A stretch of DNA of 21,040 nucleotides from Nitrosomonas sp. (GTDB lineage: Bacteria > Pseudomonadota > Gammaproteobacteria > Burkholderiales > Nitrosomonadaceae). Shown here piece by piece: positions 1 to 8,063 of the stretch (position 1 is the first letter of the stretch; each line of letters begins with the position of its first letter). Under the pieces are notes generated by a model. It had not been told where the DNA came from and made no database searches. It saw nothing but the letters and a program-made list of their open reading frames with translations. The position numbers were made by a program, and so were the translations under genes. The stretch spans positions 1-21,040 of the forward strand of contig JADKHF010000052.1 of the NCBI GenBank assembly GCA_016721865.1, read 5' to 3'.

Positions 1-192
1 GAAGTTACTCAGAATGCCAGAAATCAATTGAGAATTAAGTCATCAATTGAAGCAGCAGAAAGAAGAAATTTCCCTTCGTGGATAGATATGAACGTCAAAG
101 AAATGAAAGGAATCTTTAGATCTAAGCCCGAACGATCTGATTTACCTGCAACAATTAATGAATCTCTTGTTGTTGAGCTTTATTCGAAATAA
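1..192 (+). CDS. rpsD: 30S ribosomal protein S4, C-terminal part
   Basis: Frame 1 is open from the first base to TAA at 190-192 and encodes the last 63 residues of ribosomal protein S4; the start lies outside the window. The segment carries the S4 family end signature KPERSDLPATINE followed by the closing VELYSK. S4 is a primary 16S rRNA binder that nucleates assembly of the small subunit body, and in many bacteria it also represses its own operon. It sits 41 nt upstream of rpoA on the same strand, the usual rpsD-rpoA-rplQ order of the alpha operon. I see no frame break in the part present. Confidence 0.96.
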   Translation, partial: EVTQNARNQLRIKSSIEAAERRNFPSWIDMNVKEMKGIFRSKPERSDLPATINESLVVELYSK

Positions 193-233
193 AAATTTAA
201 TTATTGGGTAGCTTTTATCTAAAGGACATTACT

Positions 234-1237
234 ATGCAAGGTAATGAATTATTAACACCACGTATCATAGATGTTCAAAATCTTTCGCCTCTACATGCAA
301 AAGTTGTTATGGAGCCTTTTGAAAGAGGATATGGCCATACTTTAGGTAATGCCCTAAGACGGATACTACTGTCTTCGATGACTGGGTTTGCTCCAACAGA
401 AGCGAAGATAGCTGGTGTTGTGCATGAATACTCTGCGCTTGATGGAGTACAAGAAGATATTGTAGATATATTACTGAATATCAAGGGAATAGTTTTAAAA
501 ATCCATAATAATGATGAAGCTGTAATTTCACTAAAAAAAACTGGAAAATGCGTTGTAACTGCTGGTGACATTGAAGTTGGACATGATGTTGAGATACTTA
601 ATCCAGATCATGTTATAGCGCATCTATCCTCTGATGGAAAAATTGATATTCTTTTAAAGATAGAAAAGGGAATAGGATACGTACCTGCAACTGTAAGAAA
701 AACTAAGAATGTTGATAAGAGCATAGGGACAATCTTTCTTGATGCTCATTTAGCCCTATCAGACGTGTTAGCTATACAGTCGAAAGTGCACGGGTCGAAC
801 AACGAACAGATCTTGATAAGTTAGTTATGGATTTGGAAACAAATGGTGTTGTTGATCCGGAAGAAGCAATTCGCTTTGCTGCGCGACTTTTAGTACAACA
901 ATTATCTGTATTCGCTGATTTAGAGAGCACACCTCTACCTAAAGAACAACCACAAGTTCCACAAATAGATCCAATTTTGTTACGTCCGGTCGATGACTTG
1001 GAACTCACTGTTAGATCTGCTAACTGTCTAAAAGTTGAGAATATTTTTTATATTGGTGATTTAATACAGCGAACAGAGGCCGAACTGTTGCGTACACCAA
1101 ATTTAGGTAGAAAGTCTTTAAATGAAATTAAGGAAGTTTTGGCGACACGAGAACTTACTTTAGGAATGAAATTAGATAATTGGCCACCGGCAAATCTCGA
1201 TAATCTTTCCAAGGATATAAATCATGCGCCACAATAA
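234..1237 (+). CDS. rpoA: DNA-directed RNA polymerase subunit alpha (frame broken near 746)
   Basis: Alpha subunit of RNA polymerase: its N-terminal domain dimerises and nucleates core assembly, and its C-terminal domain contacts UP elements and activators. The N-terminal domain is read from 234 with the family motif FERGYGHTLGNALRRILLSS; the C-terminal domain runs from about 980 (LLRPVDDLELTVRSANCLK, then LGRKSLNEIKE). I take ATG 234 as the start, not the in-frame TTG at 204, because AAAGGA at 221-226 is correctly spaced and the protein then begins MQGNELLTPR as in relatives. The first frame runs off after residue 171. Reading continues one base back, and an extra T at 746 restores the expected DASFSPIRRVSY. 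The repaired protein is about 334 aa, normal for the family. Its 3' end overlaps rplQ by 14 nt. As the gene is essential, a sequence error is far more likely than a real mutation. Confidence 0.93.
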
Positions 1238-1622
1238 CGCATTTAGAAAACTAAACCGCTCTAGTAGCCATAGAGCAGCAATGTTCCGTAACATGAGTAA
1301 TTCACTTCTGCGATATGAAGTCATCAAGACAACACTTCCAAAAGCTAAAGAATTAAGAAGATTTGTTGAACCATTTATAACTTTAGGTAAAAAGCCATCC
1401 CTTTCTAATCGAAGATTGGCATTTAACAGACTTCGCGATCGTGAGAATGTGACGAAGCTCTTTATTGAATTAGGTCCTCGCTATATAACAAGACCAGGAG
1501 GGTATATTAGAATACTTAAATATGGTTTTAGAAAAGGTGATAATGCACCTATGGCGCTTGTGGAACTTGTCGATAGAACGGTAGACAGTCAACTAAAAAA
1601 ACCTGAAATAGATAAAAAGTAA
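1224..1622 (+). CDS. rplQ: 50S ribosomal protein L17
   Basis: Ribosomal protein L17, a large-subunit protein located near the peptide exit side. The 132-residue product starts MRHNNAFRKLNRSSSHR, the N-terminal signature of the family, and contains RDRENVTKLFIELGPRY and the closing GDNAPMALVELVDR; it is intact. The ATG at 1224 lies inside the end of rpoA, a 14-nt overlap, with AAGGA at 1211-1215 eight bases before it as the likely ribosome binding site. It is the last gene of the alpha operon. The 95 nt after it are very AT-rich and hold only an A/T-stem hairpin at 1693-1709, which I do not consider a reliable terminator. Confidence 0.97.
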   Translation: MRHNNAFRKLNRSSSHRAAMFRNMSNSLLRYEVIKTTLPKAKELRRFVEPFITLGKKPSLSNRRLAFNRLRDRENVTKLFIELGPRYITRPGGYIRILKYGFRKGDNAPMALVELVDRTVDSQLKKPEIDKK

Positions 1623-1717
1623 TTTTTTTTATCTGATTCTTTAAGTTTGAAAGTTCTACAAATACTTTTTTTAGATAGTAATTTAAATGATAAAAAAGTT
1701 AAGCTTTTTATAAGCGC

Positions 1718-2706
1718 ATGAATGTTAGAGCATTTTCTATTTTGCGGCTTCTAAAAGATGGGGAATTTCAGAGTGGAGTAAGTTTGGCAAAAAAACTTAA
1801 TTGCAGTCGCTCAACTATATCAAATGCTTTAAAAAATATTCGTTCTTGTGGAATTGAAATATCTAAAATCAGGGGTCGTGGTTTTCGATGGATTAACCCT
1901 ATTTCTTATCTGAATAATGATTTAATACTTAGCTGTGTACTATATAAACCAAATAATTTTTGCTTAATTATTTGTGATGTTATTGATTCAACAAATAATT
2001 TTCTTTTGAAGAATTTTGAAAAGCAGCATTACAATAATAACTGTATACCTGTGGTTGCTACTGAATTACAAACACATGGTCGTGGTCGTGCTGGGAGATC
2101 TTGGCATAGTGGTTTTGGCGATAGTCTTACATTCTCATTGGGATGGCGCTTCGAAAAAGGCGCTTCATCATTGTCTGGATTAAGTTTATTAATTGGTATT
2201 GCTATAATACGAGTTTTTAAATCCTTCTCTATTGGTAACGTTAGCCTTAAATGGCCTAATGATATTCTATTCGATAATAAAAAATTAGCTGGCGTATTAA
2301 TTGAACTTCGTGGAGAAATTATTGGTCCCTCCTTTGTCATTATTGGTATCGGTATTAATTTTAAACTCTCTGACTATATAAAATCCTCTCTTAAACAAAT
2401 AGCAACCGATTTATTTTCTATTACAGGCGTTTGTTTTGATCGTAATCTAATCTTTGGTTCACTGCTTCTGGAATTGCGAAATATTTTACCTGTATTTGAA
2501 GAGTATGGTTTCTCATTTTTAAGAATGAATGGAGTAGTTATCATGCTTATGAAGGACAGCCAGTTAGCTTGATAGCACCAAACGGGAGTGTTGTAGAAGG
2601 GACCGTTGATGGCGTGATTGATGATGGCTCTATATGTTTGATCACATCTACGGGAAGGCATACATATCAAGTAGGCGATATATCCGTGCGATTGAATTAC
2701 CATTAA
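1718..2706 (+). CDS. birA: Biotin-[acetyl-CoA-carboxylase] ligase / biotin operon repressor (frame broken near 2520)
   Basis: BirA activates biotin with ATP to biotinyl-AMP and transfers it to a lysine on the biotin carboxyl carrier protein of acetyl-CoA carboxylase. Residues about 5-58 form a winged helix-turn-helix (SGVSLAKKLNCSRSTISNAL), so this is the two-function type that can also bind DNA. The catalytic part shows the biotin-AMP loop GRGRAGRSW at 121-129, KWPND at 178-182 and KLAGVLIE at 189-196. The upstream frame ends early at 2572. Adding one A to the run at 2521-2522 joins it to the C-terminal beta-barrel domain, read to TAA at 2704-2706 (ending DISVRLNYH), for about 329 aa in all. 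No clear Shine-Dalgarno precedes ATG 1718. coaX follows after 7 nt. The bioBFHCD operon lies 12 kb downstream, which makes regulation of it by this protein plausible but unproven. Confidence 0.92.
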
Positions 2707-2713
2707 ATCATAA

Positions 2714-3450
2714 ATGGCTAGTATACTTGCGATCGATTCTGGCAATTCATATGTAAAATGGGGTATGTTCAATCATGGTCAATGGTTAGCGCAAGGTAGT
2801 GTTTTTTACGACAAGGTGCCTTCCTTAAGGTGCGAATTCAATGAACTTCTTGTTCCAGAAAAAGTTGTTATCTCTCATGTCGCACGTGAGATAACAAAAA
2901 AACAAATTTGTGATCTATTTTCAAATTGGTCAGTTAAACCACTGTGGATTCATTCTAGATTTTACCAATGTGGCGTAACTAATGGTTATTCTGACCCTTT
3001 TCAGTTAGGCTCTGATCGCTGGGCAGCTTTAATTGCAGCATGGCAAATTCAGCAACAAGCTTGTTTGGTCGTCAATATAGGTACTGCAGCAACCGTTGAT
3101 GCTCTCTCCGACAATGGAAAATATTTAGGTGGTATCATTCTACCTGGCATTCAATTGATGCTTAAAGCCTCCAACTCGGTACTCAGATAATTAATGCTGG
3201 CTTGAGAAAATATGAAGATTTTCCTGTCGACACGAATAGTGCAATAAAAAGCGGTGTAATACATTCTTTAGTCGGTGCTATCGAACGTATGTATAATTTA
3301 TTATCATTACAATTAAATCATCCTGTAGTAAATTGCATAATAAGCGGTGGTGACTCAACTTTACTACTTCCTCATATCAAGATTCCAGTTAAGGCGATTA
3401 ATTATTTAGTCTTGGAAGGACTTGTTGTGATCGCTGAAGACCATCTCTAG
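2714..3450 (+). CDS. coaX: Type III pantothenate kinase (frame broken near 3169)
   Basis: CoaX phosphorylates pantothenate to 4'-phosphopantothenate, the first step of coenzyme A synthesis; the type III enzymes belong to the ASKHA fold and need a monovalent cation. Visible motifs are the phosphate loop DSGNS at 8-12, GSDRWAA at 99-105 with the catalytic Asp, NIGTAATVDA at 121-130, and GGIILPG at 139-145. The first frame stops at 3190. One extra C after 3168 restores KALQLGTQIINAGLRKYEDFP and continues to TAG at 3448-3450, giving about 245 aa, the usual length. The gene starts 7 nt after birA, so the two are probably co-transcribed; birA-coaX adjacency is common in proteobacteria. The frame break sits in a CC run and looks like a read error. 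Confidence 0.93.
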
Positions 3451-3483
3451 AGCCTCCTTAGCTTTTGCTTCAAATAAAAACTT

Positions 3484-4080
3484 ATGTCACGATTTCACAA
3501 TGTAACCTTCTATACATCGGTCAATGATGTTCGTAATTTGCCACTTAACACTGGTATTGAGATTGCTTTTGCAGGACGATCTAACGCTGGCAAATCTAGT
3601 GTTATTAATAGACTAACAAATCGAAGTCGTTTGGCTTTTGTTAGTAAAACACCTGGACGCACACAATTAATTAATTTTTTTCAATTAAATACAAACCTGT
3701 TTTTTGTTGATTTGCCGGGGTATGGATATGCCAAAGTTCCTGATTCCATTAGACAACACTGGCAGAATTTATTGAGTAACTATCTGCAAACACGCGAGTC
3801 TCTCAGAGGGTTAGTGTTAATAATGGATATTCGCCATCCCTTAAAACCGCTTGATATTAACATGCTTGAGTGGTTTGCCCCAACTGGAAAAGCAATTCAT
3901 ATTTTACTAACAAAAGCTGACAAGATGAGTGCACAGCAGGCAAATGTAACGCTAAAAAATGTGACTCTATATTTAAAGGTAGCTTATCCACAGTGCTCTG
4001 TTCAGTTATTTTCCAGCTTAGCAGGTACCGGTGTTGAAAATGCAAGCACAGTAATTAGTGAATGGCTAATTAAAAGTTAG
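3484..4080 (+). CDS. engB: Ribosome biogenesis GTP-binding protein EngB (YihA/YsxC)
   Basis: EngB is a small essential GTPase that takes part in late assembly of the 50S subunit. The 198-residue protein is intact. It shows the G1 loop GRSNAGKSS at 31-39, the switch region KTPGRTQ at 55-61, the G3 motif DLPGYG at 76-81 and the G4 motif TKAD at 143-146, followed by a family-typical SSLAGTG loop that provides G5. The start ATG is 33 nt after coaX; no strong ribosome binding site is visible, but the N-terminus lines up with relatives. Adjacency of engB and hemB is common in betaproteobacteria. The gene is AT-rich, like the rest of the first 4.5 kb. Confidence 0.97.
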   Translation: MSRFHNVTFYTSVNDVRNLPLNTGIEIAFAGRSNAGKSSVINRLTNRSRLAFVSKTPGRTQLINFFQLNTNLFFVDLPGYGYAKVPDSIRQHWQNLLSNYLQTRESLRGLVLIMDIRHPLKPLDINMLEWFAPTGKAIHILLTKADKMSAQQANVTLKNVTLYLKVAYPQCSVQLFSSLAGTGVENASTVISEWLIKS

Positions 4081-4159
4081 CTGATTAACTTTTATTTTTT
4101 TATTGATATCTCTCTGGAGAAGGTGTAGATAATGCTCTGGCTAAAAGGGGAGTAAAACC

Positions 4160-4255
4160 ATGGGGGCCACCTCTATATCACTTAAAGCCCAATCTCAGGG
4201 AAGAAAGGCAATAGTGGATCAAGATCGTCCGTTTCTATGTGGGCACACTTATTAA
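4160..4255 (+). CDS. Possible 31-residue small ORF between engB and hemB
   Basis: A short reading frame with ATG at 4160 and TAA at 4253-4255 encodes 31 residues (MGATSISLKA at the start, CGHTY at the end). It has a better ribosome binding site than its large neighbours: AGGGGAG at 4146-4152, seven bases before the ATG. I recognise no family; there is no signal peptide, no membrane segment and only one cysteine. Another frame over the same bases (ending at 4213) also stays open for about 30 codons, so chance is a real alternative. It lies in a 239-nt spacer with no other gene. Coding status is uncertain. Confidence 0.22.
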   Translation: MGATSISLKAQSQGRKAIVDQDRPFLCGHTY

Positions 4256-4284
4256 AGTATTTCCATGAATAATTGATTTTATTT

Positions 4285-4312
4285 ATTTTCTATTTTCTAT
4301 TTTCTACTTTCT
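4285..4312 (+). repeat. Heptanucleotide tandem repeat just upstream of hemB
   Basis: Three exact copies of ATTTTCT (4285-4305) are followed by a fourth with one change, ACTTTCT (4306-4312), then ACT. The array ends 7 nt before the hemB ATG at 4320, where the ribosome binding site would normally be. The repeat is pyrimidine-rich and offers no Shine-Dalgarno. Confidence 0.8.
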
Positions 4313-4319
4313 ACTCATT

Positions 4320-5330
4320 ATGTTTTCTTACAATAGCCAATTTCCTCAAAGAAGAATGCGACGTATGCGCCGAGACGCATTTTCCCGTCGCCTTATGCAA
4401 GAAACTCATCTTCTAATTGATGACTTGATTTATCCTGTTTTTGTTTTGGATGGAAAAAATCGTATAGAGAATATTCTATCTATGCCTGGTGTGGTTAGAC
4501 AGAGCGTTGATCTGTTAATGACCCAGGCAGAGAAATGTTTGCAATTAGGTATTCCAGCACTTGCAATTTTTCCGGTTATTGATGCTGAACTTAAGAATCT
4601 TACAGCAAGTGAGGCATACAATCCTGATGGGTTGGTGCCCAGAGTAGTCAGGCAATTAAAGAAGAATTTTCCTGAGTTAGGAGTGATTACTGATGTAGCG
4701 CTGGATCCCTATACGAGTCATGGTCAAGATGGATTGATTGATCAACATGGTTACGTAATGAACGATGAAACTGTAAATGTTCTCTGTCAGCAAGCACTGG
4801 TACACGCACAAGCTGGTGCTGATATTGTAGCGCCTTCTGATATGATGGACGGACGCATTGCGGCAATTCGAAATGGTTTGGATAGCCAACAGTTTATTCA
4901 TACACGCATTTTGGCTTATTCAGCTAAGTATGCTTCAAGTTTCTATGGACCATTTCGTGATGCAGTTGGATCTGCGGCAAACCTAGGTGCTGGTAATAAA
5001 TATACTTATCAAATGGATCCCGCAAATTCAGACGAGGCACTATGGGAAGTTGGATTGGACTTGAACGAAGGTGCCGACATAGTGATGATTAAGCCTGGGA
5101 TGCCCTATTTGGATATTGTACGTCGTGTGAAGGATCAATATGGTGCGCCGACCTTTGTATATCAAGTCAGTGGCGAGTATGCCATGCTCAAAGCTTCCGC
5201 AATTAATGGATGGTTAAATGAAGAAGCTTGCGTGTTAGAATCTTTGCTTGCTTTTAAACGCGCTGGTGCTGATGGGATTCTAACTTATTATGCTGTAGAA
5301 GCAGCAAATTGGTTAAAGAAAAACTCTTAA
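4320..5330 (+). CDS. hemB: Delta-aminolevulinic acid dehydratase (porphobilinogen synthase)
   Basis: HemB condenses two molecules of 5-aminolevulinate to porphobilinogen in the cytoplasm, the first common step of tetrapyrrole synthesis; an ammonia oxidiser would need much heme for its cytochromes. The intact 336-residue protein has the two active-site lysines: K203 in AYSAKYASSFYGPFRDA and K258 in MIKPGMPYLD. At 125-138 it reads DVALDPYTSHGQDG, with Asp where the zinc-dependent enzymes have Cys, so this should be the magnesium-type enzyme seen in Pseudomonas and relatives. The RMRRMRRDAFSRRL segment at 12-25 matches the N-terminal arm of the family and supports ATG 4320. No Shine-Dalgarno is visible because a heptamer repeat occupies its place. 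It is convergent with ponA across a foldback element. Confidence 0.97.
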   Translation: MFSYNSQFPQRRMRRMRRDAFSRRLMQETHLLIDDLIYPVFVLDGKNRIENILSMPGVVRQSVDLLMTQAEKCLQLGIPALAIFPVIDAELKNLTASEAYNPDGLVPRVVRQLKKNFPELGVITDVALDPYTSHGQDGLIDQHGYVMNDETVNVLCQQALVHAQAGADIVAPSDMMDGRIAAIRNGLDSQQFIHTRILAYSAKYASSFYGPFRDAVGSAANLGAGNKYTYQMDPANSDEALWEVGLDLNEGADIVMIKPGMPYLDIVRRVKDQYGAPTFVYQVSGEYAMLKASAINGWLNEEACVLESLLAFKRAGADGILTYYAVEAANWLKKNS

Positions 5331-5335
5331 TGCAT

Positions 5336-5503
5336 TTAACCCGGATATTGCATGAATTGCACACGCCCTCACTTGTCTCTTGATTCCACAAGGGATTTGT
5401 CTCAGTCAGGTGTATGAATAACTACACCGCTTCTTCGAAAAATCCCTTGTGAAACCAATATCATGCGTGATCATCGTGCGAATTCATGCAATATCCGGGT
5501 TAA
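5336..5503. mobile_element. MITE-like foldback element with three nested inverted repeats, flanked by TTAA
   Basis: The outer arms CCCGGATATTGCATGAATT (5340-5358) and its exact reverse complement (5481-5499) are 19-bp perfect inverted repeats. TTAA lies outside each (5336-5339 and 5500-5503), as expected of a duplicated TTAA target. Inside is a second perfect pair, CACAAGGGATTT (5387-5398) with AAATCCCTTGTG (5440-5451), and in the centre a third, GGTGTA (5409-5414) with TACACC (5423-5428). There is no coding capacity. It starts 5 nt after hemB and ends 24 nt before the ponA stop, between two convergent genes, so it could also stop transcription from both sides. I call it a non-autonomous transposable element by structure; no matching transposase is in the window and the family is not known to me. 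Confidence 0.72.
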
Positions 5504-5527
5504 GAAAAGAATTCACTGGAATTGATA

Positions 5528-7838
5528 TTAGAACAATTGGTCTTTTAAATCTCTTGTTATTTTAGGTTCCTCATTTACAGGATTGTCCGTGATTGGAGGA
5601 AGCTGCTCTTTAAAGAAATACTCCATAACATCTCCAGTTGATTCTCGGAATCCTGTTGCTGAATTAATTTTTGTTGCAATGACTCCATTGGGAGGTGTGT
5701 ATTCTGCCATGGGTATTCCTTTCAGGACTGGACCCACATAATCCATCCAAATAGGTAATGCAACCCGTCCTCCTGTTTCATTATTTCCTAATGATCTAGG
5801 TTCGTCATATCCTGTCCAGGCTACTGAGACCAGGTCTTTTTGGAAACCACAGAACCAGGCATCAACGAAATTACTGGTGGTGCCAGTTTTTCCTGCCAGA
5901 TCGCTACGCCCCAGCTGTTTAGCTTTAATGGCTGTGCCGTAATTGACGACGTCTTGCATCATGCTTGTCATGATAAAAGCATTACGAGGATCGATGACAC
6001 GTTTGGCGCCATTCAAAGCTGTTACGGGTTGGAACTGTTCGATTGTCGTGCCTTTTTCATCTTCAATCCGCTTTATAAAATAGGGCGCAACACGGAAGCC
6101 GCCATTTGCAAAAATTGCATATCCTACGGCCATTTGCATTGGTGTAACTGAACCAGAACCTAATGCCATGGGTAAATAGGGGGGGTGACGATTTGCATCA
6201 AAGCCAAATCGAGTAATGTAATCCTGGGCATACTGTATGCCGATAGCCTGAAGTATTCGAATAGATACAAGATTCTTTGATTTAACTAACGCAGTACGCA
6301 TGCGCATAGGCCCTTCAAATTTCCCATCAAAATTCTTGGGTTCCCATAATTGACTACCTGTTTGGGCAGCACTGAAGGAAAGCGGTGCATCGTTAATGAT
6401 TGTGGCTGGGGTGAAACCCTTTTCCAGAGCTGCGGAATAAATAAAAGGTTTAAAACTGGAACCAGGTTGTCGCCAAGCTTGTGTGACATGATTAAATTGG
6501 TTCTTGTGAAAATCAAATCCGCCAATTAAAGCACGGATAGCGCCATCATTGGGATCAAGGGAAACAAGCGCAGCTTCTATTTCTGGTAACTGAGCGATAT
6601 GCCATATGTTTTTTGTCTTTTGTATACGAATTAATGCACCAGCAGTAATGTATTTTTTCGACCTCTTTTTATCAGTCAAAATTTCTGTGCAATTTAAGTC
6701 CATCGCCCGTAATTTCAATGATTTCTCCACCCTTACGGTAAGCCTGGACGGTATTAGGTCTAGCACTTAAAACGATGGCTGCGTAAATATCATCACTATC
6801 ATTGATTTCTTCCAATGCATCATCAAGCGTTTTTTCTTGATTACTGCCATTTTTTAGCAAATTAATATACGCCTCTGGGCCGCGATAACCACGACGCCTG
6901 TCGTATTCAATGACGTTTTTACGTACAGCCTGATGGGCGGTTTCCTGGTCCAGCTGACGGATAGTTGTATAAACTTTGATACCTTTACTATAAGTTTCTT
7001 CTTGGTAACGGTCATATATCACTTGGCGTACCATTTCAGCTACATAATCAGCCGGTAATGCTAAGGCAGTTGATTGCTTTTTAACAGGAATAGGTTGTTT
7101 TTCTAATTCGCCTAGTTCTTTGCTTGAGATGTAGTTAAGTTTATGTAATCGGCCCAATACATAAAGCTGTCGGCTTTTAGCGCGCTTAGGATTACTGATA
7201 GGGTTATAGCTCGAAGGTGCTTTAGGTAATCCTGCCAACATGGCAGCTTCAGCAATATTAATTTCTTGTAGTGATTTCCCAAAGTATGTTTGTGCCGCTG
7301 CTGCAAAACCATAACTGCGCTGCCCGAGGTAAATTTGATTGACGTAAAGTTCTAAGATATTGTCTTTGCTGAGATTGTTTTCAATCTTGAAGGCCAGAAG
7401 CGCTTCGCTGAATTTTCTCGTCAATGTTTTTTCTCTGGTCAGAAAAAAATTTCGTGCTACTTGCATTGTTATGGTACTGGCGCCCTGACGTACACTGCCC
7501 GCAGAAAAATTTGAATAAGCAGCACGTAATACGCCCATATAATCAACGCCGCCATGTTCATAAAAGCGATCATCTTCTGCAGCAAGGATTGCCTGTTTAA
7601 GATGTGCCGGTACTTCAGAAATATTGACGACATTTCTACGTTCTGCGCCAAATTCTCCTAATAATAAACCTTCATCGCTATAAATACGTAATGGTATTTT
7701 AGGACGATAATCCGTCAGGGTATCTAATGATGGTAAGTTGGAATGTATGACCAGTGCAGCAAATCCAGCTAGCAACACACCAATCAAACCTAAAGCAGAA
7801 AATGTGACAAAAATGTAATACAGCCAGCGTACTAACAT
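5528..7838 (-). CDS. mrcA: Penicillin-binding protein 1A, bifunctional transglycosylase/transpeptidase (frame broken near 6676-6695)
   Basis: Class A penicillin-binding protein (ponA/mrcA) that polymerises lipid II into glycan strands and cross-links them in the periplasm, anchored by one N-terminal membrane helix (residues 8-31). The GT51 domain shows EDDRFYEHGG from residue 88, with the catalytic Glu, and RQGASTITMQVARNFF. The transpeptidase domain shows SSFK (nucleophile Ser about 461), SKN (about 521) and KTGT (about 651). Two open frames overlap: 7838 to 6672, and the one ending at 5528. Adding one T to each of two T runs (A runs on the plus strand at 6677-6680 and 6691-6692) gives a continuous GDGLKFAQKFLTDKKR and a 770-residue protein, normal for the family. 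It is divergent from pilM, the standard arrangement in proteobacteria. Confidence 0.94.
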
Positions 7839-7960
7839 GAATTTGGATTTGTTAATTGATGCGATCGTTAAAAAATACAGTTATAAGAGGGGTATATCTA
7901 TCGTTTTTCTTTAAATGGAATTTCTTGGGTTCTGTCAGAATAAATCCCTATTAATCAGAT

Positions 7961-8017
7961 TGCTGAATAACTATATTGAATTGATGTAGATAATTAGTAG
8001 TTTACATATATTCAGCA
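7961..8017. promoter_or_regulatory. Inverted repeat and possible pilM promoter in the ponA-pilM divergent spacer
   Basis: The 225-nt spacer between ponA and pilM holds a 9-bp inverted repeat, TGCTGAATA (7961-7969) and TATTCAGCA (8009-8017). Between the arms is a weak sigma-70-like pair for pilM: TTGATG (7981-7986), 16 nt, TACATA (8003-8008). The arms would flank this promoter, so a regulator site is conceivable. No strong ribosome binding site is seen before either start. Confidence 0.28.
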
Positions 8018-8063
8018 TTAATGTGCTAATTTATAACTTGCGAGTATCGCTTCTAATAAGCCA

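Noticed and set aside
204..233. Upstream in-frame TTG start for rpoA (30 extra bases)
   Set aside because: ATG 234 has AAAGGA at good distance and gives the family-typical N-terminus; the TTG has no ribosome binding site.
740..830. Programmed frameshift or split alpha subunit in rpoA
   Set aside because: There is no slippery heptamer or stimulating structure, the break is inside the N-terminal domain rather than the linker, and nine other genes show the same kind of one-base change.
1690..1712. Rho-independent terminator after rplQ
   Set aside because: The stem is six pairs, five of them A:T, with no GC core and no proper T tail.
5340..5499. REP element or simple terminator as the only explanation of the hemB-ponA palindrome
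   Set aside because: Three nested arm pairs spread over 160 bp, with TTAA at both edges, are more than a terminator or a single REP unit needs, although a terminator role is not excluded.
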